NCBI RefSeq assembly: GCF_005889735.1
Contig: NZ_VCKY01000108.1
Location: forward strand, 1-34,718
Reading direction: 5' to 3'
Origin: Nonomuraea turkmeniaca
GTDB lineage: Bacteria; Actinomycetota; Actinomycetes; Streptosporangiales; Streptosporangiaceae
DNA length: 34,718 bases
The position numbers and the translations under genes are program-made. Below are positions 22,505-30,658 of this stretch, piece by piece. The notes under the pieces are model-generated. The model was not told the DNA's origin, searched no databases, and saw nothing but the letters and a program-made list of their open reading frames with translations. Every line of letters starts with the position of its first letter. Position 1 is the first letter of the stretch.

Positions 22505-23335
22505 GTGCCCGAGAGCGAGCACGAAACCGCGCCCCCAGGGATCGACAGCACCAAGCCGAGTGTCTCGCGCGTCTACGACTACATGCTCGGCGGCAAGGAC
22601 AACTACGCGATCGACCGCCAGGTGGCCGCGATGGCGTTGAAGATCGCGCCGGACGCGCCCCAGGCCGCCAAGGCGAACCGGGAGTTCCTCCGCCGCACCG
22701 TCCGCTACCTGGCCGGCGAGGCCGGGATCCGGCAGTTCCTGGACATCGGCTCCGGGCTGCCGACGCAGGGAAACGTGCACGAGATCGCCCAGTCCGTCGC
22801 CCCCGGCACGCGGGTGGTCTACGTCGACCACGACCCGATCGTGCTCGTCCACGGCCAGGCGCTGCTGGCGGCGGACGCCACCACCACGGTCGTCGAGGCC
22901 GACGCCCGCGAGCCGGAGAAGATCCTCGGCGACCCGCAGACGCGAGCCCTGATCGACTTCGGCGAGCCTGTCGGGCTGCTGCTGTTCAGCCTCCTGCACC
23001 ACCTGGCCGACGACGAGGACCCGGGCGGCATCCTGCGCCGGTTCGTGGCCCCGCTCGCCCCGGGCAGCCACGTGGTCATCTCCCACTTCCACAATCCCGG
23101 CGAGGCCCACCCCGAGGTGTCGGAGCAGGCCTACGCCGCGGAGAAGGTCTTCAACGACAACCTCGGCACCGGCCGGTGGCGCACCCGTGACGAGCTGCTG
23201 GCCTACTTCGACGGCCTCGAGCTCGTGGAGCCCGGCCTGGTGCCGCTCCCGGAATGGCGCCCCGAGGAGGGGGACACGGCCACTCCGGGCATCACTTACC
23301 ACACCTTCGTGGGCGGGGTGGCCCGCAAGCCCTAG
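22505..23335 (+). CDS. SAM-dependent methyltransferase, DUF574 family, copy 2
   Basis: 276 residues from GTG 22505 with AAGGAG upstream. It is a close paralogue of the protein at 9282-10115: KPSVSRVYDYMLGGKDNYA, FLDIGSGLPTQGNVHEIA, VYVDHDPIVLVHG, HFHNPGEAHPEVS and PGITYHTFVGGVARKP align without large gaps. The substrate is unknown. It follows the MetE-like gene by 40 bp. Its stop shares a CTAG (23332-23335) with the convergent GH1 gene, the same arrangement as copy 1 has with its neighbour. Confidence 0.93.
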   Translation: MPESEHETAPPGIDSTKPSVSRVYDYMLGGKDNYAIDRQVAAMALKIAPDAPQAAKANREFLRRTVRYLAGEAGIRQFLDIGSGLPTQGNVHEIAQSVAPGTRVVYVDHDPIVLVHGQALLAADATTTVVEADAREPEKILGDPQTRALIDFGEPVGLLLFSLLHHLADDEDPGGILRRFVAPLAPGSHVVISHFHNPGEAHPEVSEQAYAAEKVFNDNLGTGRWRTRDELLAYFDGLELVEPGLVPLPEWRPEEGDTATPGITYHTFVGGVARKP

Positions 23336-24723
23336 CCGGGCAGCTTGCCCGCGGCCACCACGTCCCGGTACCAGTGGGCGCTGTCCTTCCAGGTGCGCTC
23401 CATCGTGTCGCGGTCCACGCGCACGATGCCGAACCGCTTGGCGTAGCCGTGCGCCCACTCGAAGTTGTCCATCAGCGACCACACGAAGTACCCGCGCACG
23501 TCCGCCCCGGCCTTGATCGCCTCCGCCACGGCGGTCAGGTGCCGGTGCAGGTAGTCGACGCGGTCCGCGTCGTGCACGCGGCCGTCGGCGGCCACCGGGT
23601 CGGGGAAGGCGGCGCCGTTCTCGGTGATCATCAGCGGCAGGGACGGGTAGTCGCGGTGCAGGCGCAGCAGCAGCTCGGTCAGGCCGGTCTCGTCGATGTT
23701 CCAGCCCATCTCCGTGTACGGCCCGGGCTGCTGGACGAACTCGACGTCCTCGCACGCGATCCACGGGGACGCGGCGCCGTCCTGATGCCCGTCGGCCGTC
23801 TCCCGGGCGCTGGCCCCGTCCCACTGGCGCACCAGCGTGGGGTTGTAGTAGTTGACGCCGAGCACGTCCAGCGGCTGGCAGGCGGCGGCCTCGTCGCCGT
23901 CGCGCACGAACGACCAGTCGGTCACCGCGGCGGTGTCCTCGATGAGGTCGCGCGGGTAGGCGCCCTCCAGCATCGGGCCGAGGAAGGCCCGGTTGGCCAG
24001 CCCGTCCGCCTTGCGCACCGCGTCGGCGTCGGCGGCGGACACGCCGCGCACGTGGTGCAGGTTGAGCGTGACCGACATCTGCGCCGACGGCGCGGCCACC
24101 GAGCGCAGCGCCTGCACGGCGAGGCCGTGGCCGAGGTTGAGGTGGTGCACGGCGGCCAGCGCCGCGGCGGGCTCGGTCCTGGCCGGGGCGTGCACGCCGG
24201 AGGCGTAGCCGAGGTAGGCCGAGCACCATGGCTCGTTGAGCGTGATCCAGGTGTGCACGCGGTCGCCGTAGGCCTCGCCCATGAGGCGGGCGTACTCGGC
24301 GAAACGCAGTGCGGTGTCGCGGTGCGGCCAGCCGCCCGCGTCCTCCAGCTCCTGCGGCAGGTCCCAGTGGTAGAGGGTGGCCACGGGGGAGATGTCCCGC
24401 GCGAGCAGCCCGTCGATCAGCCGGTGGTAGAAGCCGGCGCCCGCCTGGTTGAGCGGCCCGCGCCCGCCCGGCTGCACGCGCGGCCAGGAGAGGGAGAACC
24501 GGTACGCGCCGACGCCCAGCTCGGCGAGGATGTCCAGGTCCTCCTCCAGCCGGTGGTAGTGGTCGCAGGCCACGTCACCGGTGTCGCCGTTGGCCACCAG
24601 GCCAGGCGTGTGGGAGAAGGTGTCCCAGATGGACGGGCCGCGCCCGTCCTCGTTCCAGGCGCCCTCCACCTGGTAGGAGGCGGTGGCGGTGCCCCACAGG
24701 AAGTTCTCCGGGAAAGTGGTCAT
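23332..24723 (-). CDS. GH1 beta-glucosidase, intracellular
   Basis: 463 residues from ATG 24723, overlapping the GH31 stop (ATGA). The N-terminal GH1 signature is FLWGTATASYQVEGAWNEDG. Acid/base Glu164 lies in TLNEPW and nucleophile Glu368 in ITENGAAF; DNFEWAHGYAKRFGIV is the conserved C-terminal block. There is no signal peptide. In this operon it would remove unsubstituted beta-1,4-glucose from the non-reducing end of xyloglucan oligosaccharides after the alpha-xylosidase has acted. A role in cello-oligosaccharide use is also possible. Confidence 0.95.
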   Translation of the reverse strand: MTTFPENFLWGTATASYQVEGAWNEDGRGPSIWDTFSHTPGLVANGDTGDVACDHYHRLEEDLDILAELGVGAYRFSLSWPRVQPGGRGPLNQAGAGFYHRLIDGLLARDISPVATLYHWDLPQELEDAGGWPHRDTALRFAEYARLMGEAYGDRVHTWITLNEPWCSAYLGYASGVHAPARTEPAAALAAVHHLNLGHGLAVQALRSVAAPSAQMSVTLNLHHVRGVSAADADAVRKADGLANRAFLGPMLEGAYPRDLIEDTAAVTDWSFVRDGDEAAACQPLDVLGVNYYNPTLVRQWDGASARETADGHQDGAASPWIACEDVEFVQQPGPYTEMGWNIDETGLTELLLRLHRDYPSLPLMITENGAAFPDPVAADGRVHDADRVDYLHRHLTAVAEAIKAGADVRGYFVWSLMDNFEWAHGYAKRFGIVRVDRDTMERTWKDSAHWYRDVVAAGKLPG

Positions 24724-27044
24724 GCTGCTCCTTCAAGAATGATCTCGATATCGTCGGTTCCAGGCTCGGCGGCCACCCGCACGCCGCCGGGCGTCATCTC
24801 CAGCCTGGGGTGCCGGGCCTCGCGCACCCCGGCGAGCAGCAGCCTCCAGCGCGCGGGCGCGCCCTGGAGGCGGCGGGCGCGGATCCGGTCGCCGGTGCGG
24901 GACACCTCGAACACCGCGCTCACGCCGCCGTCCACGCGAGCTCCGTCGGGCACGGTCACGGTGCGGGCGGAGCCGTCGGCGAGCTGGTACGCCTGCAACG
25001 TGACGCCGTCGGCGTAGTCGTAGTCGGGACGGTCCTCGCGGGCCCCCATGGGCAGCACCGCGCCGGGCCGCACCAGGAGCGGCAGGCTGTCGAACCCGTG
25101 CCGCTCACGCCGCCACCCGGGTCCGGTGACGGTCTCGCCGTCCAGCAGCCGGGTCCACACACCCTCAGGTACGTAGTACGAAATGTCGCCCTCGGTCGAC
25201 AACACCGGCGCCACCAGCAGGTCCGGCCCGAGCATGTACTGGGCGTCCAGGTGGTCGCAGCCGCGGTCGCCGGGGAACTCCAGCTGCATGGCCCGCATCA
25301 CCGGCAGGCCGTCCGTCGTGGCCTGCACCGCGGCCCCGTACAGGTAGGGCATCAGCCGGGACTTGAGCCGCGTGAACGACCGCAGCACGTCCACCGACTC
25401 CTCGTCGAACACCCACGGCACCCGGTACGAGCCGCTCCCGTGCAGCCGGCTGTGCGACGACAGCAGCCCGAACGCCACCCACCGCTTGAACACGGCCGGA
25501 TCGGGCCGCCCCTCGAAACCGCCGATGTCGTGGCTCCAGAACCCGAACCCGGCCATCCCCAGCGACAGCCCGCCACGCAGCGACTCGGCCATGGCCTCGT
25601 ACGTCGACTCGCAGTCGCCGCCCCAGTGCACCGGCAGCCGCTGCCCGCCGACCGTGGCCGAGCGCGCGAACAGCACGGCCGCGCCCCGCTCGGCCAGTAC
25701 GTCGTGCACGGTCTGGTTGTAGAGCAGGCTGTAGTAGTTGTGCATGCGCTCGGGATCGGAGCCGTCGGCGTAGATGACGTCGGTCGGGATGCGCTCGCCG
25801 AAGTCGGTCTTGAACGCGTCCACCCCCATGTCGAGCAGGCCGCGCAACTTGCCCGTGTACCACTCGCGGGCGGCCGGCGAGGTGAAGTCCACCAGCGCCC
25901 GCCCGGCCTGCCAGTGGTCATCCTGCCACACCGTCCCGTCCGGCCGGCGCAGCAGGTGACCGAGCGCCATGCCCTCGTCGAACAGGCTCGACGCCTGCCC
26001 GATGTACGGGTTGATCCACAGGCACACCTTCAGCCCGCGGTCCTTCAGCCGGCGCAGCATGCCCTCCGGGTCGGGGAACACCTCCGGGTCCCACTCGAAG
26101 TCGCACCACCGGTACTGCCGCATCCAGAAGCAGTCGAAGTGGAACACGCTCAGCGGCAGGTCCCGCTCGGCCATCCCGTCCACGAACGACGCCACCGTGG
26201 CCTCGTCGTAGTCGGTGGTGAACGACGTCGACAACCACAACCCGAACGACCAGGCGGGCGGCAGCGCGGGCCGGCCGGTCAGCGCCGTGTAGCGGCGCAG
26301 GATGTCGGCCGGCGTGGGCCCGTGGATGATCAGGTACTCCAGGTCGTGGCTCTCGACGCTGAACTGCACCCGCGACACCGTCTCCGAGCCCACCTCGAAC
26401 GACACCCGCCCGGGGTGGTTGACGAACACCCCGTAGCCGCGGTTGGTGAGGTAGAAGGGGATGTTCTTGTAGGCCAGCTCGCTGGTGGTGCCGCCGTCGT
26501 CGTTCCAGATGTCGACGGCCTGCCCGTTGCGCACCAGGGGCCCGAAGCGCTCGCCCAGCCCGTACACCAGCTCCCCGGCGCTGAGCCGCAGTTGCTCCAC
26601 CATGAAGTGCCGGTCGTCGGGGTCGTGCACGATCCCGAGGCTCTTGCCGTCGCTGCGGGTGAGTTCGCGCCCGTCGGCGCTGAACGTCATCTCCCATGGT
26701 GAGTCCCTGCCCAGTCGCACGGTGAGCGCGCCGCTGGTCAGGCTCGCCGTCTCGGCGTTCACGGAGATCTTGACGTCCGGCGCGTCGTCGTGCACCTCGA
26801 AGACGGGGGAGTCCGGGACGGACCCGGCGAAGTGCACCGTGCGGACGCGGATCACGTCCGGCATCGGCGACGACAGGTCCACCCGCAGGACCGGTCCGTC
26901 GATGGTGTTGCCGCGGCGGGTGATCGGCCGGGTCGGCGCGAGCACCCGAAGCGAGGCGGCGTCCGCGGTCACGTCGTGTGCCGCGACGGCGTACGCGCCG
27001 TGGACGCCTGCCCGCATGCGCCAGTAACCGTCCTTGAACTTCAT
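24720..27044 (-). CDS. yicI: GH31 alpha-xylosidase (YicI type)
   Basis: 774 residues from ATG 27044, almost the same length as E. coli YicI (772). The N-terminal domain starts MKFKDGYWRMRAGV as in YicI. The catalytic domain shows nucleophile Asp414 in FKTDFGERIP and acid/base Asp477 in WGGDCEST, with the YicI-type GFGFWSHDIGGFEG. It releases alpha-1,6-xylose from the non-reducing end of xyloglucan oligosaccharides such as isoprimeverose units. It has no signal peptide, so it is cytoplasmic. It lies between GH42 (27-base gap) and GH1 (overlap) in one operon. Confidence 0.95.
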   Translation of the reverse strand: MKFKDGYWRMRAGVHGAYAVAAHDVTADAASLRVLAPTRPITRRGNTIDGPVLRVDLSSPMPDVIRVRTVHFAGSVPDSPVFEVHDDAPDVKISVNAETASLTSGALTVRLGRDSPWEMTFSADGRELTRSDGKSLGIVHDPDDRHFMVEQLRLSAGELVYGLGERFGPLVRNGQAVDIWNDDGGTTSELAYKNIPFYLTNRGYGVFVNHPGRVSFEVGSETVSRVQFSVESHDLEYLIIHGPTPADILRRYTALTGRPALPPAWSFGLWLSTSFTTDYDEATVASFVDGMAERDLPLSVFHFDCFWMRQYRWCDFEWDPEVFPDPEGMLRRLKDRGLKVCLWINPYIGQASSLFDEGMALGHLLRRPDGTVWQDDHWQAGRALVDFTSPAAREWYTGKLRGLLDMGVDAFKTDFGERIPTDVIYADGSDPERMHNYYSLLYNQTVHDVLAERGAAVLFARSATVGGQRLPVHWGGDCESTYEAMAESLRGGLSLGMAGFGFWSHDIGGFEGRPDPAVFKRWVAFGLLSSHSRLHGSGSYRVPWVFDEESVDVLRSFTRLKSRLMPYLYGAAVQATTDGLPVMRAMQLEFPGDRGCDHLDAQYMLGPDLLVAPVLSTEGDISYYVPEGVWTRLLDGETVTGPGWRRERHGFDSLPLLVRPGAVLPMGAREDRPDYDYADGVTLQAYQLADGSARTVTVPDGARVDGGVSAVFEVSRTGDRIRARRLQGAPARWRLLLAGVREARHPRLEMTPGGVRVAAEPGTDDIEIILEGAA

Positions 27045-27071
27045 CCTGATCCGTTCTCGAGGTGGGCTTGA

Positions 27072-29060
27072 TCAACCGTGCGGGCGCAGCACGGCGACCG
27101 CGCGAGGCGCCAGCGTGACCAGGCCCTCGGCGGCGGCTCCGGTCAGCAGGTCCTCCGCCGCGTCCGGGATGGGCACACTTGCCGGCTCAGGGCCGTGGTT
27201 GAGCAGGAACAACACCTCACCGCGGCGTACTGCCTCGACGCCGGGCGGTAAGTCGGGCAACGCTCCGCGCACGCCGGCGTCGGCCAGCGCCCGGGCGGTG
27301 ATCTCGCCGAGCGCGGCGGGCTCGGGCATGGTGGCGACGTACCAGGCGACGCCGTCGCCGGCGCGGTGCCGCAACACCGCGGGGCCGCCGCCGCTGAACT
27401 CGGCCACCGTCTCGGCGCCTTCGGCGGTCATCAGCTCGGTCCAGGTGTGCGCCGTGAACTCGCCGCCGCCGGCCCACCGGCAGCGCACCTCTCCGGCGAC
27501 GGGCTGCCACTCCTCGCCGGAGGCCCCGAGCACCGCGCGCAGCGGCGCGGGGAATCTCCCGGTACGGATGTGCGCGTTCGGATCGACGACGCCGGAGAAC
27601 GGCCCGACCACCAGCACACCGCCGCCGCGCGCGTATGCGGTCAGCGCCGCCGCGTCCCGGTCGCTCACCAGGAACAGGTTCGGCACCACGACCAGCGCGT
27701 ACGCGCTCAGGTCGGCGTCCGGCGGCACGAGGTCCACGCTCACGCCGCGCTCCCAGAGCGGCACGTAGTAGGCGAGCAGCTGGTCGGCGGCGTTCAGCCG
27801 GTCGCTGGGCCGGCCGCGCTCCTCCAGCGCCCACCAGCTCGTCCAGTCGAACACCATCGCCACCCGCGCCGGCACCGGCTGCCCCGCCACGGAGGCGAGC
27901 TTGCGCAGCTCCTGGCCGTGCGCGCGCACCTCGGCGTGCAGCCGCGTGTCCGGCCCCGCGTGCGGCACCATCGCGGCGTGGAACCGCTCCGCGCCGAACC
28001 GGGAGGCCCGCCACTGGAAGTAACACAGCCCGTCCGCGCCGCGGGCGAGCGCCTGCAGCGACTCCAGCCTGAGCTGGCCGGGCGGCTTGGGCAGGTTGTG
28101 CGGGCGCCAGTTGACGGCACTGGTCGACTGCTCCATCAGCAACCACGGCCGGCCCTGGCCGAGGCCGCGCATCAGGTCGTGGGCGAGGGCCGTGCGCGCG
28201 GGGGAGAGCGGGTCGCCCGGCTCCGGGTACCAGTCGTTGGAGACGATGTCCTCCTCGGCGGCCCACGCCCAGGAGTCCACGGGCTTGAACAGGCCCATGA
28301 AGTTCGTGGTGATCGGCACGTCCGGGGTGCGCTCGCGCAGGACGTCGCGTTCGGCACGGAAGCAGGCGAGCAGCGCGTCGGAGCAGAAGCGCTGCCAGTC
28401 GAGCTGCTGGGTCGGGTTGATGATGTAGGGGGCGCGGCGGGGGGTGATGACCTCGGTCCAGTCGCTGTAGCGCTGACTCCAGAACGTGGTGCCCCATGCC
28501 TCGTTCAGCGTGTCCAGGTCGCCGTATCTGCCGTGGAGCCAGGCGCGGAACGCCGCCGCGGAGTCGTCGCAATGGCAGAACTGGCCGTACTCGTTGCCGA
28601 TGTGCCACAGGGCCAGGGCGGGGTGGCCGGCGTACCGGTCGGCCAGGTCGGTCACGATCGCCAGCGCCCGCTCCCGGTAGAGCGGCGACGACGGGCAGAA
28701 CTGGTTGCGCGAGCCGTACCAGAGCCGGTGCCCGGACTCGTCGACGGGGAGCGTCGCCGGCCAGCGGTGCCCCAGCCACGGCGGCGGCGAGGCGGTCGGC
28801 GTGGCCAGGTCCACCGCGATCCCGGCCCCGGCCATCAGGTCCATCACCCGGTCCAGCCAGCCGAAGTCGCGCGCGCCCGGCTCCGGCTCGAGCCGCGCCC
28901 AGCTGAACACGCCGACCGTGACCAGGTTGATCCCGGCGGCATTCATGAGCTCGGCGTCCTCGGCCCACACCTCCTCCGGCCACTGCTCGGGGTTGTAGTC
29001 CCCGCCGAACAGCAGCCCGCGGTCGCCGGTGAGCGTGTGCATCCCGAGCCGCGCCGTCAT
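27072..29060 (-). CDS. GH42 beta-galactosidase, intracellular (xyloglucan operon)
   Basis: 662 residues from ATG 29060, overlapping the LacI stop (ATGA). It has the signature GGDYNPEQWPEEVWAEDAEL, acid/base Glu157 in IGNEYGQ and nucleophile Glu310 in LLMEQSTSAVNW, and is a paralogue of the galactan-locus GH42. A cysteine cluster, CHC in GQFCHCDD, follows the acid/base residue, as in zinc-binding members of the family. There is no signal peptide. Next to an alpha-xylosidase and a beta-glucosidase it probably strips galactose from xyloglucan side chains, although the family also acts on galactan fragments. Confidence 0.94.
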   Translation of the reverse strand: MTARLGMHTLTGDRGLLFGGDYNPEQWPEEVWAEDAELMNAAGINLVTVGVFSWARLEPEPGARDFGWLDRVMDLMAGAGIAVDLATPTASPPPWLGHRWPATLPVDESGHRLWYGSRNQFCPSSPLYRERALAIVTDLADRYAGHPALALWHIGNEYGQFCHCDDSAAAFRAWLHGRYGDLDTLNEAWGTTFWSQRYSDWTEVITPRRAPYIINPTQQLDWQRFCSDALLACFRAERDVLRERTPDVPITTNFMGLFKPVDSWAWAAEEDIVSNDWYPEPGDPLSPARTALAHDLMRGLGQGRPWLLMEQSTSAVNWRPHNLPKPPGQLRLESLQALARGADGLCYFQWRASRFGAERFHAAMVPHAGPDTRLHAEVRAHGQELRKLASVAGQPVPARVAMVFDWTSWWALEERGRPSDRLNAADQLLAYYVPLWERGVSVDLVPPDADLSAYALVVVPNLFLVSDRDAAALTAYARGGGVLVVGPFSGVVDPNAHIRTGRFPAPLRAVLGASGEEWQPVAGEVRCRWAGGGEFTAHTWTELMTAEGAETVAEFSGGGPAVLRHRAGDGVAWYVATMPEPAALGEITARALADAGVRGALPDLPPGVEAVRRGEVLFLLNHGPEPASVPIPDAAEDLLTGAAAEGLVTLAPRAVAVLRPHG

Positions 29061-30076
29061 GACAGGCTCCGGGGCGCGGCGGAGCTGTCGCCGACCACCA
29101 GGTTGCAGGGCACCAGCCGCTGCCGCGGCGGGCCGTCGCCCCGCAGCCGTTCGATGAGCATGCGGGCGCCGAGCCTGCCCAGCTCGGTGCTGGGCGGCTC
29201 CAGCGTCGTGAGCCTGGGATGGAACATCTCGGCGACGGCGGCCGACGACAACACCAGCAGCAGCGTCAGGTCCTCGGGGATGTGCCAGCCGCGTGCCGCC
29301 ACCGCCGCGATCACCCCGACCGCGGCGTGGTCGTCCATCACCGCCAGGGCCGTCACGTCCGGATGCGCGTCCAGCAGCCGCTCGAAGGCCGCCCGGCCTT
29401 CCTTGGCCGAGCCCGGGCGGAACCCGTCCACGTAGCCGATGCCCGCCGCGCGGGCCGCCGCGGCGAACTCCTCGCCGGCCCGGATCGCCGGGCCGTAGCC
29501 GTCGGCGTACAGGTCGGTCGAGAGGTTGAAGAAGGCCAGCTTGCGATGTCCCAGCCCGGCCACGTGCGCCACCGCGTCGCGGGCCGTCGCCGCGAAGTCG
29601 ATGTCGGCGTAGTCGATCGAGCCGGGCTCGCGGGTGCGCCCGATCATGCTGAACGGCACCCCGGACGCCGACAGGAACTCCGTGCGCTCGTCGTCGAGGC
29701 GCACCTCCATCAGCAGCACGCCGTCCACCAGGCCCAGGCCGGTCAGGTGGCGCACCTCGTCGATCGGGTCGGCGCTCTCCGGCGAGAGCAGGAGGTGGTA
29801 GCCCAGCTCGCTGGCCGCCTCGGCGGCTCCGGTCGCGAACTGCATCTCGGTGAGCCCGAAACCGCTGCGCGGGGCCGGGAACAGCAGCGCGAGGATCCGG
29901 GTGCGCTTGCTCTGCAGTCCACGCGCCAGCAGGTTCGGGCGGTAGCCGAGCTCGGCGGCGGCCTGCTCGATGCGCCGCTTGGTGGCCACGGCCACCGGGC
30001 GGGTGCCGTTGAGCGCGGCGGAGACCGTGCTGACCGCGACCTGGGCCCGCTCGGCCACGTCACGTAGCGAGGCCAT
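29057..30076 (-). CDS. LacI-family repressor heading the xyloglucan operon
   Basis: 339 residues from ATG 30076 with GGGAGGGG upstream; the longer frame beginning MCETFRQLY runs into the operator and is not used. The helix-turn-helix is ASLRDVAERAQVAVSTVSAA, with the hinge RPNLLARGLQS. The sugar-binding domain includes VDGVLLMEVRL, HRKLAFFNLSTDLYADGY and VTALAVMDDHAAVGVIAA. It is the first gene of its operon, coupled to GH42. A perfect palindrome lies next to its own promoter, so autoregulation is likely, with a xyloglucan-derived sugar as probable inducer. Confidence 0.94.
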   Translation of the reverse strand: MASLRDVAERAQVAVSTVSAALNGTRPVAVATKRRIEQAAAELGYRPNLLARGLQSKRTRILALLFPAPRSGFGLTEMQFATGAAEAASELGYHLLLSPESADPIDEVRHLTGLGLVDGVLLMEVRLDDERTEFLSASGVPFSMIGRTREPGSIDYADIDFAATARDAVAHVAGLGHRKLAFFNLSTDLYADGYGPAIRAGEEFAAAARAAGIGYVDGFRPGSAKEGRAAFERLLDAHPDVTALAVMDDHAAVGVIAAVAARGWHIPEDLTLLLVLSSAAVAEMFHPRLTTLEPPSTELGRLGARMLIERLRGDGPPRQRLVPCNLVVGDSSAAPRSLS

Positions 30077-30098
30077 GCCCCTCCCGCGATACAGTTGT

Positions 30099-30110
30099 CG
30101 AAACGTTTCG
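30099..30110. promoter_or_regulatory. Operator CGAAACGTTTCG of the xyloglucan operon
   Basis: A perfect 12-bp palindrome with a central CG, the form bound by LacI-family repressors. On the minus strand it begins three bases after the -10 box and lies 22 bases upstream of the lacI start, so a bound repressor would cover the transcription start. Confidence 0.8.
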
Positions 30111-30113
30111 CAC

Positions 30114-30143
30114 ACCGTAGGGTCGGTTTTGCGGATATGTCAA
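30114..30143 (-). promoter_or_regulatory. Sigma-70-type promoter of the lacI-GH42-GH31-GH1 operon
   Basis: On the minus strand, TTGACA (30143-30138) and TACGGT (30119-30114, TAnnnT form) are separated by 18 bases. This is the clearest promoter in the window. The operator follows immediately downstream. Confidence 0.7.
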
Positions 30144-30225
30144 TTGCGTAAAATCGGAAGACCGGAAACACCGCCACGATCGGGCGCGTGCTGAGAGTCT
30201 CCGTGCCAGGACCACCAGAGCCGCC

Positions 30226-30510
30226 TGTGAGCTCGGCGGCGGCATGTACACGTCCTACCACCGGCGGCCGATCGTCGCCGCCGCGGACGTGGCCGCGTTG
30301 CCGCTGGTGAAGCTGGGCAGCGGGTCGGGTGTGGCAGGGCTACTACATGTACCACGGCGGCTCGCAGAAGATCGGTGAGCTGAGCACCCTGCAGGAGTCG
30401 CACGCCACCGGCTACCCGAACGACTGCCCCGTGATCAACTACGACTTCCAGGCGCCGCTGGGGGAGTCCGGGCAGTTCCGGGAGTCCTGCTTCCGGCTGC
30501 GTCTCCCCAC
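30226..30510 (+). pseudogene. Remnant of a GH35-type beta-galactosidase
   Basis: Two adjoining frames read as one internal piece of a bacterial GH35-like beta-galactosidase. Frame 1 (30226 to about 30325) gives CELGGGMYTSYHRRP and VAALPLVKLGSGS. Frame 2 (from about 30329) gives WQGYYMYHGG, GELSTLQESHATGYPND and INYDFQAPLGESGQFRES. A shift of one base joins them. No start and no catalytic first half are present, and homology fades after about 30510. A third galactosidase gene therefore once stood here on the plus strand and has decayed. Family identification rests on motif memory only. Confidence 0.7.
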
Positions 30511-30602
30511 GGGCCCGTTCCAGGAAGGGGCCCTTGGAGCGGCGCGAGGCGACGTTCGTCCCCGTGCCGCGCACCCTGCTCACATCTGGGCTCATGACAC
30601 GG

Positions 30603-30639
30603 GCCGCCGGCGCACCCGGTGTGGTGGTACGCCGGCGGC
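30603..30639 (-). terminator. Hairpin downstream of the GH62 gene
   Basis: GCCGCCGGCG (30603-30612) pairs perfectly with CGCCGGCGGC (30630-30639) across a 17-base loop, 20 bases beyond the GH62 stop on the minus strand. It could also end reading from the decayed plus-strand gene. Confidence 0.5.
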
Positions 30640-30658
30640 GGCGCCGAGTGGTGATCGC

